This document shows, piece after piece, positions 59,249 to 64,000 of a stretch of DNA of 64,000 bases. Position 1 is the first letter of the stretch. Each line of letters opens with the position of its first letter. Origin of the DNA: Diphasiastrum complanatum (Eukaryota > Streptophyta > Lycopodiopsida > Lycopodiales > Lycopodiaceae); the NCBI GenBank assembly GCA_029204225.1, contig CM055102.1, positions 29,254,969 through 29,318,968 of the forward strand, in the 5' to 3' direction. The notes beneath the pieces are model-generated. The model was not told the origin of the DNA. It ran no database searches and saw only the letters and a list, made by a program, of their open reading frames with translations. The position numbers were made by a program, and so were the translations under genes.

Positions 59249-59593
59249 TAACTAGACCACGAGCTGGAACCAAAATGCAGCACATAGTGAATAGTGAATT
59301 GAGAGCTTATCACGTACTTTAAAGGCCATAAACAAGTTCGGATCTGAGAGATTTAGAGCGCTACAGCAAATCAAATGGCCCAGTGGAGACTCGCTAATCA
59401 GTTTATTGGCGCTTCTTGTGAGAGATCAACATCGTTCCCTATGCAAAGACACCTTTGAACAAACAGCAATGCGCCAGCTCAATCAATCACCATAAAATTC
59501 CAATGTACGTACGTTATTTACTATTGCAGACGTGTTGATGAAATGGATGAGGTCTTTCCCGTGAGTCTGTCTGGAGCTGCTTCGGTATGATAC
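58192..59593. other. No recognised gene; (CT)n at 59200-59240
   Basis: A (CT)n microsatellite of about 20 units spans 59200-59240. Other open stretches carry no recognisable motif. Confidence 0.35.
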
Positions 59594-59917
59594 TTAAATG
59601 TCACGCCATGCCAGTAGGTCTTTGCCACCTCGCTTCTTGGCTTTGGACATGAAAGATTGTATGACAGTGGTTACAGATCTATCATTATCATATTCCTTTG
59701 AAGACGCCTTCACAGGCACAAGCACGGAGCTTCCAGTGGCTTCAGTGTGACGCGCAGCGAGGCGCCAGGCAACGAAAGCCACGAACGCCATATGGCCCAC
59801 AATCACCAAAGACCATAGGCCAATATCCCACCAGGTGCCCCAATCCTCATCAAGCAACGCTTCCTCTCGCTTTTCCAAGTGGCCAGAGAGATCCTTCAGA
59901 AGCGATGCTGCTTCCAT
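59594..59917 (-). CDS. Candidate small membrane protein or last exon
   Basis: An open frame with higher GC than its surroundings. From the N-terminus: an amphipathic segment (MEAASLLKDLSGHLEKREEA), an acidic/aromatic patch (LLDEDWGTWWDIG), one clear membrane span (LWSLVIVGHMAFVAFVAWRL), then a basic tail with FMSKAKKRGGKDLLAWRDI and a stop at 59594. The frame continues upstream of the ATG to EQEQRN and WQ with possible acceptor sites near 59945-59960, so it may be the last exon of a larger coiled-coil, tail-anchored protein. I do not recognise the family. Composition and amphipathic design favour a real gene over a chance ORF. Confidence 0.4.
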   Translation of the reverse strand: MEAASLLKDLSGHLEKREEALLDEDWGTWWDIGLWSLVIVGHMAFVAFVAWRLAARHTEATGSSVLVPVKASSKEYDNDRSVTTVIQSFMSKAKKRGGKDLLAWRDI

Positions 59918-59959
59918 ATTCCGTTGCTCCTGCTCCTGCCACTCAAGGGATTGTTACTG

Positions 59960-61915
59960 CACTCGCTCCAGCTACCTGCAGGCCTTGGGGTTGAATGTTG
60001 AATCCTATCTCTCACATGAAACGTTCGAAAGCAATTGTGAGAGGACATAGACAAGATTGGAGGTGGAGCACATGAGAGAGGGAGGTGTAGATCAGCTAAG
60101 AGGAGTGGCTGAGCCAGCCTGAGAGGGAGTAAAGAAGAAGAATAAGACGGATATGCGGATCTCAGCAGCATCAATGGCGCAATACTTGTGTTTGCGCACG
60201 CTATTGTTCCTACTTTTCTTCTGCTACTAGAGTTACTGCATTGAGAATCTTCAAAATGGTTCCAACTTCCAGCTTTAAGAAAAGAGTCAAAAGAAAATTC
60301 AAAAGAAATGGTTTTAAAATTCAAACTTCATCTTGTGGAAATGAAGACTTGAGACCACTCTTTAGGAAACCTCCCCAACAATTTCCTACATTGTTTTGAA
60401 GTTATCAATTTTTTTAATTTTTTGCCCTTGAGATACTGCATCTCAAATTTTTTGCTGGCAAGACATTAAAAATTTATTGTATTGACTCAATAAACCTACA
60501 TAACCCAAGGGTCTACCTAGTTTACTAAACAAAAAAAATTTCCAAGTGAAAATGGCAAACCTAAAATTAACTGCACTTAAAAAAAGTTGTTGATTTTTTT
60601 AAACTCAACTTCTTGTGAATTTTTTATGAAATCGGTTTTCGACGAAAGATGCCGGTTCCATTCTCAAGAGATGTCGGCTTTCCCGAACACTGACTTGAGA
60701 CCCCTTCTAAAGAGAGAAAGTGTTCATGTGACAATGAAGAAGACTTGATAGACTCACTTGGAGAACTGGGATCCATGTATCCATCCCCTCATAAGGAACA
60801 CTTCCAAAACTTGTGATGAGCTTTGTGCTCCTTATTGCGGTTACAAAATCTTGTTGCTGAGATTAAGTTTTGCAATAGACAAGGACATGTTATATGACAC
60901 GGTCATAATGAAACTTAGTTAGTACATATTGAAGTCCATGGTGGAGGGTCTAGTGCATCAAAATGTAAGGATTTTTTAGAATTTAGAGCTCACGAAGAAA
61001 TAAGGAGAAATTGAATATGCAATACATTTTTTTGTCTGGTGTTGTCTTTTGTGGTTCTTGGCTAAGTCTCTAACTCTAAATTATCTAACTCATCACATAT
61101 ATTGTAGTATATAGATGCGCATGTCATCATCATGTACACATAAACTTACACATGCATGTACAACATCTAGCATGAAAATCTAATACAACATGAAAACTAG
61201 GGTGAGGGCTACAATTACAACCTACTTAATTAAAGGCAATAATGTGACATAGTTACTCTCATTTCAGTGTGCATGTGTTCCTCTCTTCCATCCAAGAGTC
61301 ACATTTGGCTAGAGATCAAAGTACCTTTTGTGAAGTCCACCATAAAATTCTAATTCTAACATGAACTTGAAAGCATAAAAAACAATAGGGAGTTGAACAT
61401 TTATAACCCAATCACAGAGCAAATCCATGCTAACCTCATAATTGGAAGTTATCACATAATCAACATGCAAGTCTCGTCCATCTCCAATTAAAGAGATGCC
61501 ACACCTAGGTATTGTTGGAAGATCTTTAAGCTCATCCCATAGTCTAGGCCTCACACTCATGGAGTGAATGTACAACTATAGTTTAAGCATTATTCCAAAA
61601 GTGCTTATGGCATTAACAATTTCCCTTGCATGTCCATTCCAGTAGTCCCATGACTTGATTTAGGTCCTAGACTTCAAGTCATAACCCTATCACTATGAAT
61701 ATTCCTTAACCCTAGTTCGAATACCAGCTTATATTGTATGCTTGATACAAGTCATTAATTAGTCCAAATTAACTTTAGCATACCCCTAGTCAATTAGGGA
61801 CACAACACCTTCATCCATCATTACTCCTCTAATAAAGTTTGTGAGAATATGCTCAGTCACATCATGTCTCCAGAATGCATCTAGACAATTTCAGGGCACA
61901 TGTGCATGTGTTCGC

Positions 61916-61970
<55 letters not shown>

Positions 61971-62985
61971 TGTGTGAATTGAACAAATCCAAATAAAACT
62001 GAACATTATTGTCACAATACGAAAAATATAAATCTTAAAGTCAATAGAATTCGTACATAGTCATTATAGTGAGAAGTACCATCTTGACATAATCTAACTA
62101 CCAACAAAGCTCCAAGTTGATGAGAATATATTCACCTGCATCCATCCACAAGAACACCCACGTTAAAATAGGAAATTTCTTGTCGGAACTATAGGTGTCT
62201 AAACATATTCTCAATTGTTATTTGTGTCACAACAAATAGCCATTGCTGAGTTAGATGACTCTTCTTTTCCAGAATACGAGTATAAAAATAGATGATGTTT
62301 AATTTCTACTTAGAGTTGATAGATTGTAAAGTTGAAAATGTAGTAGCAAGTGCTTAAAACAATAAAATACATGTCTAAATTCTTGTGGAAACTACATATT
62401 GTGTCTAGACATAATCTTGAGAGACATATAGACTCTATGTACATGACTACTACAACAAAAGGGTAAAGTCGTTATTCTAAAACCAAAAGGCAAAAGCTAA
62501 GTTGCAAAAGATGAACGTGAATATGCTTTTAACTTGATTGGTATAAGTAAGTTAGATGTAGTGTGTGAACAAGTAGACTATCAAGAATGAACCTTATTCC
62601 TTTTAGTCAAATATTGAGTCACATGTATCCATGAGATGTTTTTTCATTTTCCTCCAGCCACTTATTGTAGCCATAAGGCACTATGTAAGTTATATTTGCC
62701 AGCTCCAAGTTCCTTTGTAACATCAATGTTAGAATCTAATGCTTGGCAAATGAAGAAACAACCAATAATATATAATCACTAGAAATGTTGACCACCAACA
62801 CATACTAAGTCAAATGATCAAAATGGCCAAGTAGACCACCAATTGAAGGCCAAATGAAATGTTGAGTAGAACAGTGTTGTCGCACTTACCACCTTTTGTT
62901 CCCAAAATGCTTGGAATGTTAAGTAGAAGACTTTGTCAAAGTCTTCACATTTTTTGCCTGTTGAAGATTGCATGTAAAAATGCAG
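59960..62985. other. No recognised gene; (TG)n at 61919-61976
   Basis: The minus-strand ORF 60324-59896 is low complexity and overlaps the candidate above, so it was not called. A (TG)n microsatellite of about 28 units lies at 61919-61976. No other structure was recognised. Confidence 0.35.
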
Positions 62986-62989
62986 ACTG

Positions 62990-64000
62990 TTACGAAAATA
63001 GTTCATTTATCTCCTTCACTTTTGATGTAGCTGCAACGTATTTAGATTTTGTAGAGGACAATGAAATATATTTATGTTTTCTGCTGTTCCATGAAATGGG
63101 TCCTCCTGCAAGGAAACAAATCTAACCAGATGTGAACTTTTTGGTATCAATGTCTCTTGCCCAATCTGAATCTGAATAGGTGACTAATGTAAGTGTAGCT
63201 TCTGTATTACCATTATAGCACAAAGCATAGTGCTTTGTTGTTTGAATGTACTTCATTACTCCTTTAACCACTAAGCGAGCTTTCCATTTGGATATTGATC
63301 CATCTGGCTTGAGCTTCAGTTTGAAGATCCACTTAGTGTCAATGAGTTTCATATCTGCAGAAGGATTAACAAGACTCCAAGTCTTGTTCTTCATCAATGA
63401 GTTGTACTCAACGTCCATGGCAACTTTCCATTTGTCTGCATCTGACATTGACAGTGCTTCTGCAACAGATGCAGGTTCATCATGATTGATACGCTTGAGG
63501 GACGAAACGATCAAGTTGATGTCATTGTCGTGTAGATCTTCGAGCTGTAGGTTCTTGAGTAGATGACTCTCCTGGGTGAATGACTGGGGTATCTTCAGGT
63601 TGTGGTTAATGAGCAATCGTAGGTCTGGGCCTATCGACGGTAAATGGAGTTGTTGGAACAAACTCCTGCATTTGATGCTTCTACTTAAAATCATAAAATT
63701 TGTCTTCAAGGAAGACAACATCTCAACTGACTGATATCTGACTTGTTTCAACATCATAAATGCGATATGCTTTATGTGATGTTGAGTAACCAATAAAAAT
63801 ATACTTACAACTGACTAGGTCTAGCTTTCTCCTAAGATTAGACAGTATTTGTGCATAGTAGAGATATCAAAACACACGTAGGTGTTTCAAACTTGGTTTG
63901 TAGCCGTAGTAGGCTTCAAACGGAGTTTTGGATTCAACTGCCTTTGTGCTGGAATAATTTTGTAGATAGCAGACTGTAGATATTGCTTCAGCCCAAAATT
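62990..64000 (-). mobile_element. Copia element, integrase to RNase H, cut by the window edge
   Basis: Reading from 64000: the integrase core end (FWAEAISTVCYLQNYSSTKA, TPFEAYYGYKPSLKHLRVF, then a stop), KYIFIGYSTSHKAYRIYDVE, and a spacer. Reverse transcriptase opens with EPASVAEALSMSDADKW, MDVEYNSLMKNKTWSLV, DTKWIFKLKLKPDGSI and KARLVVKG. It then jumps straight to RNase H (VTYSDSDWARDIDTKKFTSG, stop, GGPISWNSRKHKYISLSSTK, KYVAATS) ending at 62990. The catalytic YVDD part of reverse transcriptase is deleted. The element continues beyond the window. Confidence 0.88.

Noticed and set aside
59896..60324. 142-codon minus-strand ORF overlapping the membrane-protein candidate
   Set aside because: Serine/proline-rich low-complexity translation with no motif. 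The overlapping frame has the better protein-like pattern.

Overview
The window is plant nuclear DNA. It is AT-rich, full of AG/CT and GT microsatellites, and packed with nested Ty1/copia, Ty3/gypsy, LINE, hAT and Mutator-like remnants. The species cannot be named from sequence alone. The very large, transposon-filled intron described below fits a big-genome land plant such as a fern, lycophyte or gymnosperm; that is inference.

The central result is one conventional host gene on the minus strand, hidden by its intron sizes. Seven short exons (44603-44473, 43933-43885, 43676-43450, 10120-9922, 9806-9663, 9555-9481, 8618-8457) join in phase, all with GT-AG borders. They encode a 328-residue nucleotide-sugar transporter of the ROCK1 (UDP-GlcNAc/UDP-GalNAc transporter) type. 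Six exons have ordinary spacing. Exons 3 and 4 are separated by a single intron of 33,329 bp (10121-43449). More than half of the window is therefore one intron, and most of the other recognisable sequence is transposons that accumulated in it.

Layout. 1-8.4 kb: downstream flank with a weak unknown ORF remnant, a diverged ~700-bp duplication, an LTR, and a small hAT-type element with a perfect 8-bp target duplication. 8.4-10.1 kb: exons 4-7. 10.1-43.4 kb: intron 3, which holds a copia element with mismatched ends (13.2-16.8 kb); a 31-bp minisatellite leading into a LINE (17.7-26.2 kb), itself split by a hAT element (19.7-24.5 kb) that carries a 5'-truncated chromovirus; a second hAT-type element (28.2-33.8 kb) split by an internally deleted chromovirus with both LTRs; a copia 5' end (34.0-35.6 kb); two head-to-head hAT transposase pseudogenes (35.6-41.2 kb); and further copia pieces (41.2-42.6 kb). 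43.4-44.8 kb: exons 1-3 and a probable promoter. 44.8-64 kb: upstream flank with a Mutator-like non-autonomous element, a rearranged second copy, three copia fragments, a very long (CT)n(GT)n tract and one candidate small membrane-protein exon near 59.6-59.9 kb.

Apart from the transporter, no ORF here looks like an intact, functional gene. The transposon ORFs carry stops, frameshifts and large internal deletions. Domain calls come from reading motifs by eye; no database search was possible.
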